From SAR202 cluster bacterium (lineage in GTDB: Bacteria > Chloroflexota > Dehalococcoidia > Lucifugimonadales > UBA1123): 55,937 bases of DNA. Positions 34,037 to 42,960 of the stretch are shown in pieces. Position 1 is the first letter of the stretch, and each line of letters starts with the position of its first letter. The notes beneath the pieces are model-generated. The model did no database searches and was not told where the DNA came from. It saw only the letters and a list, made by a program, of their open reading frames with translations. The stretch lies in NCBI GenBank assembly GCA_030752795.1, contig JASMDM010000009.1:1-55937 (forward strand), written 5' to 3'. Position numbers and translations under genes: made by a program.

Positions 34037-35521
34037 ATGGGTTCAGAGCGGATATCGTTCGATGTCGTGGTGGTTGGCGCGGGGAATGCCGCGTTGTGCG
34101 CCGCGTTGTCGGCTCGCGAGCAGGGCGCTTCTGTCGTCGTGCTGGAGAAGGCGCCGCCCGACGAACAAGGGGGCAACTGCCCGTTCACTGGCGGGGGGTT
34201 CCGCTTCGTGCACGACGGCATTGAAGACATCCGGCATTTCGTGCCCGATCTCACCGACGACGAGGTCGCGCGGACGCAGATGGCGCCCTACACCGCTGAC
34301 GATTTCCGGCAGCATCTCACGACCGTGACCCACGGCGACGTCGATCCCGAGCTCATGGCCGCATTGATCGCGGAGTCTCGTCCGACGGTCGAGTGGATGC
34401 ATTCGAAGGGCGTTCGGTGGGAGTTGTCCGGTCGGACCAGCGCCGCGGCGGGAGTCCCGTCTGTCATACCCAACGCTGTCGGGCTCAACGCCCGCGAGTC
34501 CGGACCCGGACTCGTTCAGATGCTGACGAAGGCAGCTCGCCAAGCCGGGATCACGATTTTGTACGGGACCGAGATGGTCCGCCTCATTTCCGGCGAACCT
34601 GGAGTCGCGGGAGTGGAAGCCCGCGACAAGTCCGAGTCGTACGAGATCGAATGCGGCGCGGTCATCCTGGCATGTGGCGGCTTCGAGGCGAATGCGTCGA
34701 TGCGCGCCGAGCACATCGGGCCGGGATGGGAGAGCGCCAAGGTGCGCGGCTCGCGGCACAACACCGGAGACGGGCATCGCGCCGCAATGGACTTGGGAGC
34801 GCAGCCGTTCGGTCAATGGACTGGTTGCCACGCGACTCCCATCGACATCGAAGCGCCGTCGGTCGGCGACCTTCGGGTGACCGACCGGATGCCGCGGCGA
34901 TCGTATACGTTGGGCATCACCGTAAACAGTGCGGGGTTGAGATTCGTCGATGAAGGCGAGGGGTTCGCTGAGCAGACGTTCGTCAAGATGGGCCAGGCGA
35001 TCCTCGAGCAACCAGGGGGCATGGCTCACCAGATCTTCGACAGCCGTGCTCTGCCGAACATCGAGGCGCGCTACGGAAACTCGAAGCGAGTCGAGGCGGC
35101 AACGACCCGCGAATTGGCGGCCGAACTCGGCGTCGATCAAGATGCGCTCGAGCAAACCGTCGCATCATTCAACGCGGGGGCCCACGAGAGCGAGTACGCG
35201 CAGCGAACGCTGGACGGATTGGCCACGAACGCCCTGGAACCACCCAAGAGCAACTGGGCGATCAAACTCGACTCCCCGCCATTCACGGCGTTTACCGTTA
35301 CCGGAGGGATAACCTATACTTACGGCGGTCTCAAGATTGATACGCACGGGCGCGTACTGGGCGCGGACGACCGACCGATCGCGGGCTTGTACGCGGCGGG
35401 AGAGATCGTCGGGGGAATCTTTTACCACAACAGCTTGAGAGCGGCGGGACTCATGCACGGATCGGTGTTCGGCAAGTCGGCCGGCGCCCACGCCGGTGCA
35501 GCTGTCCGGCGATACGCCTAG
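34037..35521 (+). CDS. FAD-dependent dehydrogenase, tricarballylate dehydrogenase/fumarate reductase flavoprotein type
   Basis: A 494-residue flavoprotein. FDVVVVGAGNAALCAALSA (residues 8-26) is the dinucleotide-binding GxGxxA, with an acidic residue at the end of beta-2 (VLEKAP); NCPFTGGGFRF, ILACGGFEAN, GDGHRAAMDLGA and TYGGLKID plus GLYAAGEIVGGIFYHN near the C-terminus are family signatures. The closest pattern is TcuA, which oxidises tricarballylate to cis-aconitate, but several relatives are 3-ketosteroid dehydrogenases, so the substrate remains open. No TcuB-like iron-sulfur partner gene is adjacent. Ends 58 bases before the MoxR gene. Confidence 0.85.
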   Translation: MGSERISFDVVVVGAGNAALCAALSAREQGASVVVLEKAPPDEQGGNCPFTGGGFRFVHDGIEDIRHFVPDLTDDEVARTQMAPYTADDFRQHLTTVTHGDVDPELMAALIAESRPTVEWMHSKGVRWELSGRTSAAAGVPSVIPNAVGLNARESGPGLVQMLTKAARQAGITILYGTEMVRLISGEPGVAGVEARDKSESYEIECGAVILACGGFEANASMRAEHIGPGWESAKVRGSRHNTGDGHRAAMDLGAQPFGQWTGCHATPIDIEAPSVGDLRVTDRMPRRSYTLGITVNSAGLRFVDEGEGFAEQTFVKMGQAILEQPGGMAHQIFDSRALPNIEARYGNSKRVEAATTRELAAELGVDQDALEQTVASFNAGAHESEYAQRTLDGLATNALEPPKSNWAIKLDSPPFTAFTVTGGITYTYGGLKIDTHGRVLGADDRPIAGLYAAGEIVGGIFYHNSLRAAGLMHGSVFGKSAGAHAGAAVRRYA

Positions 35522-35579
35522 CGGCCAGATCGATGGGGATCGGCAATTCTCACAGGCATAACGAGTTCGGAGGGCATTA

Positions 35580-36536
35580 GTGCAGGCAGTAGACGTGACT
35601 CGCATCCAGCAGATGGCGGCTGAGCTGAGAGAAAACGTTCAACGCGTGATCGTCGGCAAAGGCGGCGTGATCGACCTCGCGATCATCGCGTTGCTTTGCA
35701 AAGGCCATATCCTCGTCGAAGACGTGCCGGGGATCGGCAAGACAACCCTGTCGAAGGCGCTGGCCCAATCATTGGGGTGCTCGTTCAGCCGCATCCAATT
35801 CACTCCCGACCTCATGCCCACCGACGTGCTCGGCGTCAACTTCTACAACCAGAAATCGGGCGATTTCGAATTCCGCTCAGGGCCGATCTTCAGTCAGATA
35901 CTGCTCGCTGACGAGATCAACCGCGCCACTCCCAGAACCCAATCGGCGCTTCTCGAGGCGATGCAAGAACGGCAGGCCACGATCGACGGCGAAACCCGCA
36001 TGTTGAAGGAGCCGTTTCTGGTGATGGCGACCCAGAATCCCGTCGAGATGGAAGGGACGTTCCCGCTGCCGGAAGCGCAGCTCGACCGATTCATGGTCCG
36101 CATACAACTCGGCTATCCCACGCCTGAGGAAGAATCGGACATCTTGCTTCGATTCAAACGCGATACAGTGCTTGCCTCGTTGGACGCTGTCACAAGCGAA
36201 GAGTCGCTCCGAGAGATGCAGGACGCGGTCACCGAGATCGCCGTGAATGACGAAATCAGGATGTACATCGTCGCTATCGCTCAGGCGACGCGAAGCCACG
36301 ATGGCCTGTCTTTGGGCGTCAGTCCCAGGGCGGCGTTGTCACTCTACAAGACATCGCAGGCCCGCGCGGCGATGGACGGCCGTGATTTCGTCACACCCGA
36401 CGACGTGAAGGCGATGGCGGAAACCGTCCTGGCTCACAGGATGATCCTCACGTCCAACTCACGCCTTCGGGGCAGGTCGACCGAGCAGATTGTCAGCGAC
36501 GTAGTGGACTCGGTCCCGGTGCCGATCGAAAGGTAG
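35580..36536 (+). CDS. MoxR-family AAA+ ATPase
   Basis: A 318-residue AAA+ protein: Walker A in DVPGIGKTTLSKALA (about residues 44-58), FTPDLMPTDVLGVNFY, Walker B LLADEINRATPRTQSALLEA with the arginine-containing stretch, and ATQNPVEMEGTFPLPEAQLD (sensor I). MoxR proteins act as chaperones that mature enzymes or membrane complexes. GTG start with GGAGGG five bases upstream. First gene of a tight three-gene unit (MoxR, DUF58, membrane protein), the classic arrangement with DUF58/transglutaminase partners. Confidence 0.93.
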   Translation: MQAVDVTRIQQMAAELRENVQRVIVGKGGVIDLAIIALLCKGHILVEDVPGIGKTTLSKALAQSLGCSFSRIQFTPDLMPTDVLGVNFYNQKSGDFEFRSGPIFSQILLADEINRATPRTQSALLEAMQERQATIDGETRMLKEPFLVMATQNPVEMEGTFPLPEAQLDRFMVRIQLGYPTPEEESDILLRFKRDTVLASLDAVTSEESLREMQDAVTEIAVNDEIRMYIVAIAQATRSHDGLSLGVSPRAALSLYKTSQARAAMDGRDFVTPDDVKAMAETVLAHRMILTSNSRLRGRSTEQIVSDVVDSVPVPIER

Positions 36537-36541
36537 CCGGA

Positions 36542-37777
36542 GTGTTCGACCAGTTCTGGCACGACATCTGGATCATCCTGTTCGTGTTGCTCATCATCAT
36601 CGGTGTGTTCGCGGGCCAGGGGTTGGTCATCGGCTTGGGCGCGATGGGGCTTGTGGTAGCCGGCATCTCCTGGGTTTGGAACAAGCTGTCGCTCGAAGAG
36701 GTCGCGTACACGCGGAAGATTTCCCAATCGCGAGTCTTCATCGGCGAAGACACCACGCTGGCGATCACGGTAACGAACCGTAAACCGCTGCCTCTCGGAA
36801 GGCTCGAAATCACCGACGAGGTACCGGAAGAGTTGCTGGTAGCCGACGCGGAAATCAGTCCCAGCGCAAACCCTCGGTACAACGTCATGCGCCACACCAC
36901 TTCGCTGGCCTGGTACGAGCGCATTAGCTGGGAGTACAAGGTCACAGCGAACCATCGCGGATTCTATCGCATAGGGCCTGCCCGGCTGGAGAGCGGCGAC
37001 TTGTTCGGCTTCTTTAACAGCGAGGCACGGGCGTCTGACAACGATTACCTACTCGTCTATCCGCAGGTCGTCCCGCTGCCCGAGCTCGGCATACCGGCGG
37101 TCAGGCCGCTGGGAGAGACGAGGGGCGGCATCGCCATATTCCAGGATCCGTCCCGGCCCGCCGGCATCAGAGATTACCAACTCGGCGACCCGTTGAAGAC
37201 AGTCGACTGGAAGTTGAGTGCTCGGATGCAACGCCTGCAAGTCCGGACATTCGAACCGAGCTCTTCGTTCACCGTCGTGCTCGTAGTGGTTGTGGAAACG
37301 GCCGAGCGCTCATGGGAGGGTTACTCACCGACCAACCTGGAGCGGGTGATTACGACCGCAGCTTCACTGGCATCGTACGTGTCCGAGAAGCAGTACAGTC
37401 TTGGATTGTTCTCTAACGGCACGCCCATCCTGACAGACAGGCCGATGAAGATTCCGCCCGCAAGGTCGCCTGAGCAACTAACGATCATCCTCGAGGCCTT
37501 GGCGACGATCCGCCCGTTGCCGATCGGCCCGATGGCGCCTCAGTTGGCTCAGTACACGACGCAGTTTTCGCAAGGCGTGACGCTGGTTGTCGTCGCCGCA
37601 TTGATAAACGAAGACATGGTCGAAACGATCGATGATCTTCGGCGCCACGGCTACAAAATAGTGGTCGTATACGTGGGGGATAGGTCGTGCCCGCCGTTGC
37701 CAGACGGCGTTCTTGTTCACGACCTGCAGGACCACCTGGAGAAGATGGAGATGGCCAGTGAATTCGGCCCAAGATAG
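36542..37777 (+). CDS. DUF58 domain protein
   Basis: A 411-residue protein starting five bases after the MoxR stop. Two membrane helices lie at the N-terminus (about residues 8-45), then a beta-rich domain, and the DUF58 core with GIRDYQLGDPLKTVDWKLSA (about 205-225) followed by a vWA-like fold ending near residue 400 (KIVVVYVGD). DUF58 proteins are regular partners of MoxR ATPases and probably hold or process cell-envelope proteins. GTG start is set by the close SD (CCGGAG) and by the length. Confidence 0.9.
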   Translation: MFDQFWHDIWIILFVLLIIIGVFAGQGLVIGLGAMGLVVAGISWVWNKLSLEEVAYTRKISQSRVFIGEDTTLAITVTNRKPLPLGRLEITDEVPEELLVADAEISPSANPRYNVMRHTTSLAWYERISWEYKVTANHRGFYRIGPARLESGDLFGFFNSEARASDNDYLLVYPQVVPLPELGIPAVRPLGETRGGIAIFQDPSRPAGIRDYQLGDPLKTVDWKLSARMQRLQVRTFEPSSSFTVVLVVVVETAERSWEGYSPTNLERVITTAASLASYVSEKQYSLGLFSNGTPILTDRPMKIPPARSPEQLTIILEALATIRPLPIGPMAPQLAQYTTQFSQGVTLVVVAALINEDMVETIDDLRRHGYKIVVVYVGDRSCPPLPDGVLVHDLQDHLEKMEMASEFGPR

Positions 37778-39164
37778 GTTGGTCCTGGCTGCCACGGCCG
37801 TCCTCGAGAGCGTATGGCTGTACGCCTTGTTCGCGGTACTGGGCTTGATGATGGCTCAACACGGCAGCCCGGTCGCATGGGTCGCGGTCGTTGCCATCCT
37901 CGGCTTGTCGACGATCACCGCGAGAGTTACCGCGATGACAATCATGCCGCCGGCCGTGCCCTATTTCATACAGATGGGTGTCGGAGCGGTGGTCATCTAC
38001 CTGGCCCTGGGCGCGCAAGTGCAGGCGTCGGGTCAGGGTTTCGAATTCTGGTGGATCAGCAATCTTGGCTCGGACACCGTTCCGGTAAATTACGGGGTCA
38101 CCGTCGGCCTCGGCGGGTTCTTCGGTGCTCTTCTATGGTGGCGCGGGGGCCGTCTCGCGTCGGTCGAGTACCCCGTCGAGCATCTGAGCAAGAACTTCCG
38201 GATCGGGCTCATGGTTCTCGCCGTCGCGGCAGTGGTCGACATGTTCCACGACGCGAACTTGCGGATCTTCCCGCTGATGTTCGTCTACTTCGCCGCCGGT
38301 CTGACCGGACTGAGCCTTGGACATCTGCTGCCTGCATCCCAACGGGCTGCAGGTCAACGAGCCTGGCCGCGAGTCATCAGCGCGATCATCGGCGTGGTGA
38401 TGGTTGCCGGCTTGCTTTTCAGCCTGCTCCAAAAAGGGGTGCTGACATACCTCTCCGAGCCCGCGACGTTCATTCTAAACGCAATGGCCACCGTCATATT
38501 CTTCGTCTTCATCATCCCTCTTGTCTACATTATCGAGTTCCTCATGAGAGGGCTGTTCAGCCTAATCTCGAAACTCGTCGGCGAGCCGGTGGCCCCTGAA
38601 CTCGAAGCGACCGGTGGCCTCGGCGAGATGTTGATGCAACTGCAAGACGAATCAGGAGAAACCGGTCCGTCGATGATTCTGCAGGCGATAGAGTGGACGC
38701 TGATAACGATCATCATCGTTGCGGTGCTGGTCATACTGGCACGATCTTTCCGGAGACGTGTGCGGTGGCACAGGCAGGAGGTGGAGGGCGTCCGCGAGTC
38801 CGTGGCTGAAGACGCCGACGCCGCGATGGACTTCGCGAGGCTCCTTTGGGGTCTGGTGCCGGACCGCTTCCGAAAGCGCAAGCTGCCTCGCGAGATGCAC
38901 CTCCCCGACGACGAACAGGGAGTCGTCGACGTGTTCCGGATCTACTTTGGGATGCTCATGCAAGCCGAGAAACGAGGCGAGCCGCGAGCCGCGAATCAGA
39001 CGCCGACAGAGTACCAGTCAACGCTCGAGCGAATATTCCCGCAGAATCTCGTGCGATCGGCTACCGCGGCGTTCGTCCGGGCTTGTTACGGCCACAAGCC
39101 CGCCACGCGCGAGCAGATCGACGATATGCGCCAGTCGCTGGAAGAAGCATCGACGGGCGGCTAG
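37758..39164 (+). CDS. Polytopic membrane protein with C-terminal DUF4129-like domain
   Basis: GTG at 37758, inside the end of the DUF58 gene (20-base overlap) with GGAG upstream, gives a 468-residue protein. About nine membrane helices occupy residues 10-290; one more (LITIIIVAVLVILARSF) near 315-335 is followed by a cytoplasmic or outside domain of about 130 residues with DVFRIYFGMLMQAEKRGE, QTPTEYQSTLERIFP and AAFVRACYGHKPATREQID. That ending is the DUF4129 pattern found at the C-terminus of transglutaminase-like membrane proteins that travel with MoxR/DUF58. The transglutaminase catalytic triad itself is absent here. Confidence 0.78.
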   Translation: MNSAQDRLVLAATAVLESVWLYALFAVLGLMMAQHGSPVAWVAVVAILGLSTITARVTAMTIMPPAVPYFIQMGVGAVVIYLALGAQVQASGQGFEFWWISNLGSDTVPVNYGVTVGLGGFFGALLWWRGGRLASVEYPVEHLSKNFRIGLMVLAVAAVVDMFHDANLRIFPLMFVYFAAGLTGLSLGHLLPASQRAAGQRAWPRVISAIIGVVMVAGLLFSLLQKGVLTYLSEPATFILNAMATVIFFVFIIPLVYIIEFLMRGLFSLISKLVGEPVAPELEATGGLGEMLMQLQDESGETGPSMILQAIEWTLITIIIVAVLVILARSFRRRVRWHRQEVEGVRESVAEDADAAMDFARLLWGLVPDRFRKRKLPREMHLPDDEQGVVDVFRIYFGMLMQAEKRGEPRAANQTPTEYQSTLERIFPQNLVRSATAAFVRACYGHKPATREQIDDMRQSLEEASTGG

Positions 39165-39179
39165 GCCCAGATCAGCGGA

Positions 39180-39551
39180 TCAGAGCGCCCGGCCCGCCAC
39201 GATGCCCACCGTGGCGGCAAGCAAGCCCAGCGCTACGCTGCCGGCCACATTGAGCGCTGCTTTGGCAATGTCGCCGGTCTCGCCCGACTGAATTCCCGCG
39301 ATCATCAGTGTCGAGAACGTCGTGTACGAGCCGAGGAACCCCACGGCCACCAACATGCGAACGCTGGCCGGCCATCCGGGGTGCGAATCGGAGATCGAGA
39401 CAAACATCCCGAGCAGAAACGACCCGGAGATGTTGATCAGGAAGATGCCAAGGACGGTGGGTACGCCAACGATGCTAACTACCACGCGATCCAGTGCGTA
39501 CCTCGAAACCGCGCCCAACGCTCCGCCTATAGCGACCATCGCCCAAGGCAT
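39180..39551 (-). CDS. crcB: Fluoride efflux channel CrcB/Fluc
   Basis: A 123-residue protein with four membrane helices. GGALGAVSRYALD at the N-terminus, FLINISGSFLLGM (the conserved Asn and Gly) and GFLGSYTTFSTL (with the Phe/Thr track and sodium-site turn) are diagnostic of Fluc dimeric fluoride channels, which export fluoride at the inner membrane. It is 43 bases downstream of trxB on the same strand, so co-transcription is likely; no fluoride riboswitch is visible before it. Only one copy is present, so it would form a homodimer. Confidence 0.92.
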   Translation of the reverse strand: MPWAMVAIGGALGAVSRYALDRVVVSIVGVPTVLGIFLINISGSFLLGMFVSISDSHPGWPASVRMLVAVGFLGSYTTFSTLMIAGIQSGETGDIAKAALNVAGSVALGLLAATVGIVAGRAL

Positions 39552-39594
39552 TAGCGTGCGCGCGCTTCGCTAAGTCCGCGAGCCGGCATCGGGA

Positions 39595-40530
39595 TCAGTC
39601 CTCCCGCTGGCGCCCGTCGACGTATCGGTGCGCCGCGATCGCCGCGGTTGCCCCGTCACCGGCAGCAGTGACGAGCTGGGCGGCGGACGATTGCCTGATG
39701 TCCCCCGCCGCGAACAATCCGGTTAGCGGCGTCCGCATCCAGAGATCGGTCGGCACGTGACCTCCGTTGTCGAGTTCAAGGATCCCCGAGAGGTAGTCTG
39801 AGTTCGGCTCCAGCCCCACGTAGATGAACACGCCTGAGAGGTCAACTCTCGACGTTTCCCCTGACGGAACGTCGGTGATGCTGACGCCCGTCACCTCGCC
39901 GTCGCCGTGGATCTCGTCGACGGTCGTGCTCCATCGAACCTCGATCTTCGGATTTGAGAACACGCGGTCTTGGAGCAGCTTCTGGCCGTCGAAATGATCT
40001 TCGCGACAGAAAACGATGACCTTCGAGGCGTACTCCGTGAGAGTCAGCGCTTCGTCGAGCGCCGAGTCGCCGCCGCCCACGACCGCGACGACCTGGTCCA
40101 TGAAGAAGCCGCCGTCGCATGTCGCGCAGTATGACACGCCCGCTCCGTGCAACTCGTCTTCGCCGGTCACACCCAGCTTTCGCAGCGTGGAGCCGCCCGC
40201 GATTATGACCGCCTTGGTCGTGAGCTCGCCGTCGTATGTATCGACTGACCAGTATCCGCCCTCGGACCGAAGGCCGGTCACCTCGGACAATCTGATGTCG
40301 AGGCCGGACGAGGAAGCTTGCTCCTGCAGCTTGGGGCCGAGTTCGAAGCCGGATATGCCTTCAGGGAATCCGGGGTAGTTTTCGATCTTCTCGGCGTTGA
40401 TCACCTGGCCGCCGGTCATCATTCGCTCGAGCAGCGTGGTCTTCAGGCCTTGTCGGCTTGCGAACATTCCGGCGGTGAGCCCGGCCGCGCCACCTCCGAT
40501 GACTACAACGTCGAATTGGTCGTCAGGCAT
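39595..40530 (-). CDS. trxB: Thioredoxin reductase
   Basis: A 311-residue flavoprotein disulfide reductase: FDVVVIGGGAAGLTAGMFAS for FAD binding, SYCATCDG with the redox Cys pair (about residues 135 and 138), VVGGGDSALDEAL for NADPH binding and TGLFAAGDIRQSSAAQLVTA at the C-terminus. It passes electrons from NADPH to thioredoxin in the cytoplasm. ATG 40530 with AGAAGGAG 7 bases upstream is preferred over an upstream in-frame start (40560). First gene of a unit with crcB. Confidence 0.95.
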   Translation of the reverse strand: MPDDQFDVVVIGGGAAGLTAGMFASRQGLKTTLLERMMTGGQVINAEKIENYPGFPEGISGFELGPKLQEQASSSGLDIRLSEVTGLRSEGGYWSVDTYDGELTTKAVIIAGGSTLRKLGVTGEDELHGAGVSYCATCDGGFFMDQVVAVVGGGDSALDEALTLTEYASKVIVFCREDHFDGQKLLQDRVFSNPKIEVRWSTTVDEIHGDGEVTGVSITDVPSGETSRVDLSGVFIYVGLEPNSDYLSGILELDNGGHVPTDLWMRTPLTGLFAAGDIRQSSAAQLVTAAGDGATAAIAAHRYVDGRQRED

Positions 40531-40678
40531 GAATTCTCCTTCTCCGCTCTTCTTTCGCACCGAGTAATTTCATTGTGCTGACACGGTGGCTTGCGCTCGG
40601 TCAGGTCGCTGATCGCTTGCTCTCCACCGGACACATGCATGGGTTTTGTTCGATAGCAAACTTGGCCGGTGAAGGCCC

Positions 40679-40714
40679 TTCGACAGGCTCAGAGCCCGTT
40701 TTGGGCCTGTCGAA
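40679..40714. repeat. REP-like inverted repeat (TTCGACAGGC family), upstream of trxB
   Basis: TTCGACAGGC (40679-40688) and its reverse complement (40705-40714) flank a 16-base loop, followed by GAACGG. The same unit occurs at 42822-42925. The 300 bases between trxB and the aminotransferase gene (40531-40830) hold only this element. Confidence 0.75.
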
Positions 40715-40830
40715 AGAGCGAACGGATTTGGGGCGGAGCCGTTCGCGTCCGATCAACTACGTTGACTGGCGATCCGCCGATTCGCCAGTCCGGCCAGCCT
40801 CTATTCCATAAACGAGCGTTGATCTGACCG

Positions 40831-42162
40831 CTACACCAACCCCTGATCGCGAATCTCGCCCAGGGACTGCTCGAACGCGTCCAGAGTGATGTCGATGTCT
40901 TCTTCCGTGTGCGACGCCGTCAGGATGAACCGGTTCCCGGAATGGACGCCGTGGTTCAACAGCGACAGGTTTAGCTGCTGGTTTCGGGCCGCGTTGGCCG
41001 CTTGCGCCGCGTGCTCCGGAGTCAGGATGCAGTACTCTTTGTCGCACTCGTGATCCGCGCCCAGTCGAAGGAACATCAACGAGCTGATCCCGGTTGCGCA
41101 GCCCGGAATTTCCATCTTGGTCAGAAGATCGTTGAGGCCGTTCTTCAAACGCAGCGCCCGAGCGTCGGCGGTGTCGTTGACCGGCGTGCTTGCGAGGATC
41201 TCCAGGCACTTGATGCCGGCCGCAGCGCTCAACGGGTTGGCGTTGAACGTGCCGTTGTGGGCGATGCGCCGGTACCGGTTGTACTCGGCGTCGCCGGGAT
41301 GGTCTTCGATCATGTTGATGATGTCGGCTTTGCCGGTTACGGCTCCGCCTGGGAGTCCGCCGCCGAGTATCTTGGCCAGCGTCGTCATGTCGGGCGTGAT
41401 GCCGAAGTAGGACTGCGCGCCGCCCTTGGAGACGCGGAAGCCGGTTACGACCTCGTCGAAGATGAGCACCACGCCGTAACGTTCCGTAACGTCGCGAAGT
41501 TGCTCCAGGAACGACGGCAGGATCGGATTGGCGCCCATGTGCGCCCCGGTCGGCTCGAGGATCACCGCGGCGATGTCGTCATCTTCTTTGAGTTTCTGTT
41601 CGAAGGTCTCGATATCGTTGGGCGGAAGAACGATCATCGTGCTCAGGGTCTCGGCAGGGATGCCGCCGATGCCTTCGCCGCCGGCCGACAAATAGTCGCT
41701 CCAGCCGTGGAAGTGGTCGTCGAACTTGATCACTTTCGTCTTGCCGGTGTAGGCGCGGGCCATCCGAATGGCCATCATGTCGGCCTCGGTGCCGGAGCTG
41801 TGGAATCGCACTTTTTCGGCGCTGGGTATGAGCTCGCGGACCAGCTCGCCCCATCGCATCTCGAGATCGGTCGAGCCGCTGAAGTGCGTGCCCGCGGCCA
41901 TCTGGTCTTGCACCGCTTTGACCACTTCCGGGTGAGAGTGGCCCAGGATCAGCGCGCCGTGACCGGGGAAATAGTCCAAGATGCGGTTCCCGTCCACGTC
42001 ATACTTGGCAGGGCCTTCCGCGTGGGTGTAGTAAACTTGGAAGGGATTCTGTTTGCGTGCGTCGTGCGTCACGCCATTGGGGAACAGGGATCGCGCTACG
42101 TCGTGCCGCTGTGCGGACCCAGGGTGTTGATCCAAGAAACGTTGCTCGATAGGAGTAGGCAT
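40831..42162 (-). CDS. Class III aminotransferase, glutamate-1-semialdehyde aminomutase-like
   Basis: A 443-residue PLP enzyme. DYFPGHGALILGHSHPEV, FHSSGTEADMMAIRMARAYTG (PLP phosphate loop), FDEVVTGFRVSKGG (Asp for the pyridine nitrogen) and TLAKILGGGLPGGAV (Schiff-base Lys about 265) are all in place. It is closest in pattern to glutamate-1-semialdehyde 2,1-aminomutase, but the N-terminus and lack of neighbouring haem genes leave a beta-amino-acid or other aminotransferase role equally possible. A promoter on the minus strand lies 42-69 bases upstream of the start. Confidence 0.88.
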   Translation of the reverse strand: MPTPIEQRFLDQHPGSAQRHDVARSLFPNGVTHDARKQNPFQVYYTHAEGPAKYDVDGNRILDYFPGHGALILGHSHPEVVKAVQDQMAAGTHFSGSTDLEMRWGELVRELIPSAEKVRFHSSGTEADMMAIRMARAYTGKTKVIKFDDHFHGWSDYLSAGGEGIGGIPAETLSTMIVLPPNDIETFEQKLKEDDDIAAVILEPTGAHMGANPILPSFLEQLRDVTERYGVVLIFDEVVTGFRVSKGGAQSYFGITPDMTTLAKILGGGLPGGAVTGKADIINMIEDHPGDAEYNRYRRIAHNGTFNANPLSAAAGIKCLEILASTPVNDTADARALRLKNGLNDLLTKMEIPGCATGISSLMFLRLGADHECDKEYCILTPEHAAQAANAARNQQLNLSLLNHGVHSGNRFILTASHTEEDIDITLDAFEQSLGEIRDQGLV

Positions 42163-42203
42163 TTATCATCTCCGAAGTTGGATTTGACCCAGGCAGTGAT
42201 TGT

Positions 42204-42231
42204 ATTATATCCGCCTACATTGAATGTGCAA
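42204..42231 (-). promoter_or_regulatory. Sigma-70-type promoter for the aminotransferase gene
   Basis: Minus strand: -35 TTGCAC (42231-42226), 16-base spacer, perfect -10 TATAAT (42209-42204). Expected start about 42197, leaving a ~35-base leader before the ATG at 42162. A weaker overlapping plus-strand candidate (TTGACC at 42185) may serve the divergent VOC gene. Confidence 0.65.
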
Positions 42232-42305
42232 CGGCGTCGAGCTCGGACAGTGGCCCGCCGGAACATTGCACGAGAATTCATGGACAACTTTTGGAGGGCG
42301 ACACA

Positions 42306-42743
42306 ATGATTACAGGCATGAACCACACCGGATTCGTGGTCGGTGACATAGATCGGTCAGTGGACTTCTACACCAACACCGTCGGGTTGAAACTGATAGT
42401 CCGCCGAGAGCGGGACGGCGGCCCGATATCGGAGTTGTTGGCGTACGAGAACACGCACATCAAGGCTGCGATCCTAAGCATCGACGGCGAAGACGGCCAC
42501 GTTTTGGAGTTGATCGAGTACGTCAACCCAAGTAGCGCGAGCCGGCCGACGACGGAACGTGCCGTGCTTGGGGCCTCTCACATCGCCTTCAACGTGACCG
42601 ACATCGAAGGGACGTTCGACCGTTTGATCGCGGCGGGCGCCATCAAACTGGCAAGGCCGGTCGAGATGGGGCCGGACCGAGTCGCGTGTTATCTGCAGGA
42701 CCCGGACGGCAACTGGGTGGAATTGATCGAGATCACCGAGTAA
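42306..42743 (+). CDS. VOC/glyoxalase-family metalloprotein
   Basis: A 145-residue vicinal-oxygen-chelate protein with two beta-alpha-beta-beta-beta modules. Candidate metal ligands are His7 in MNHTGFVV, Glu in VLELIEY (end of module 1), His in GASHIAFNV (module 2) and Glu in WVELIEI at the C-terminus, a complete set for a divalent metal. GLKLIVRRER after the first helix is usual for methylmalonyl-CoA epimerase/glyoxalase/lactoylglutathione lyase relatives. ATG 42306 follows GGAGGG by eight bases. Divergent from the aminotransferase gene. Confidence 0.88.
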   Translation: MITGMNHTGFVVGDIDRSVDFYTNTVGLKLIVRRERDGGPISELLAYENTHIKAAILSIDGEDGHVLELIEYVNPSSASRPTTERAVLGASHIAFNVTDIEGTFDRLIAAGAIKLARPVEMGPDRVACYLQDPDGNWVELIEITE

Positions 42744-42821
42744 CCGAGACGTGCGCCTTGGGGCGACTCGCGTGATTTCGGGGGCCCGCTTCCGGCATCG
42801 CAAGGCACTGCGTCGGGGTGG

Positions 42822-42925
42822 TTCGACAGGCTCACCACGAACGGAGAAAAGTGACTCCAGGCGAGGATCACGTTCGATCCGCCGCCACACCCACTCCCCC
42901 ACACGTTCGCCCTGAGCCTGTCGAA
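42822..42925. repeat. Paired REP-like elements (TTCGACAGGC family)
   Basis: TTCGACAGGC with following CTCACCACGAACGG (from 42822) and the reverse unit (CGTTCGCCCTGA then GCCTGTCGAA, ending 42925) face each other across about 84 bases. They fill the space between the convergent VOC and DUF6282 genes. Same family as 40679-40714. Confidence 0.8.
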
Positions 42926-42960
42926 GGGCCGCACCACACCGACGCTCGGATGACCGGAGC

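Noticed and set aside
41002-42309. 435-codon plus-strand frame opposite the class III aminotransferase
   Set aside because: Shadow of the aminotransferase gene; the motifs are on the minus strand and the plus-strand translation shows no family pattern.
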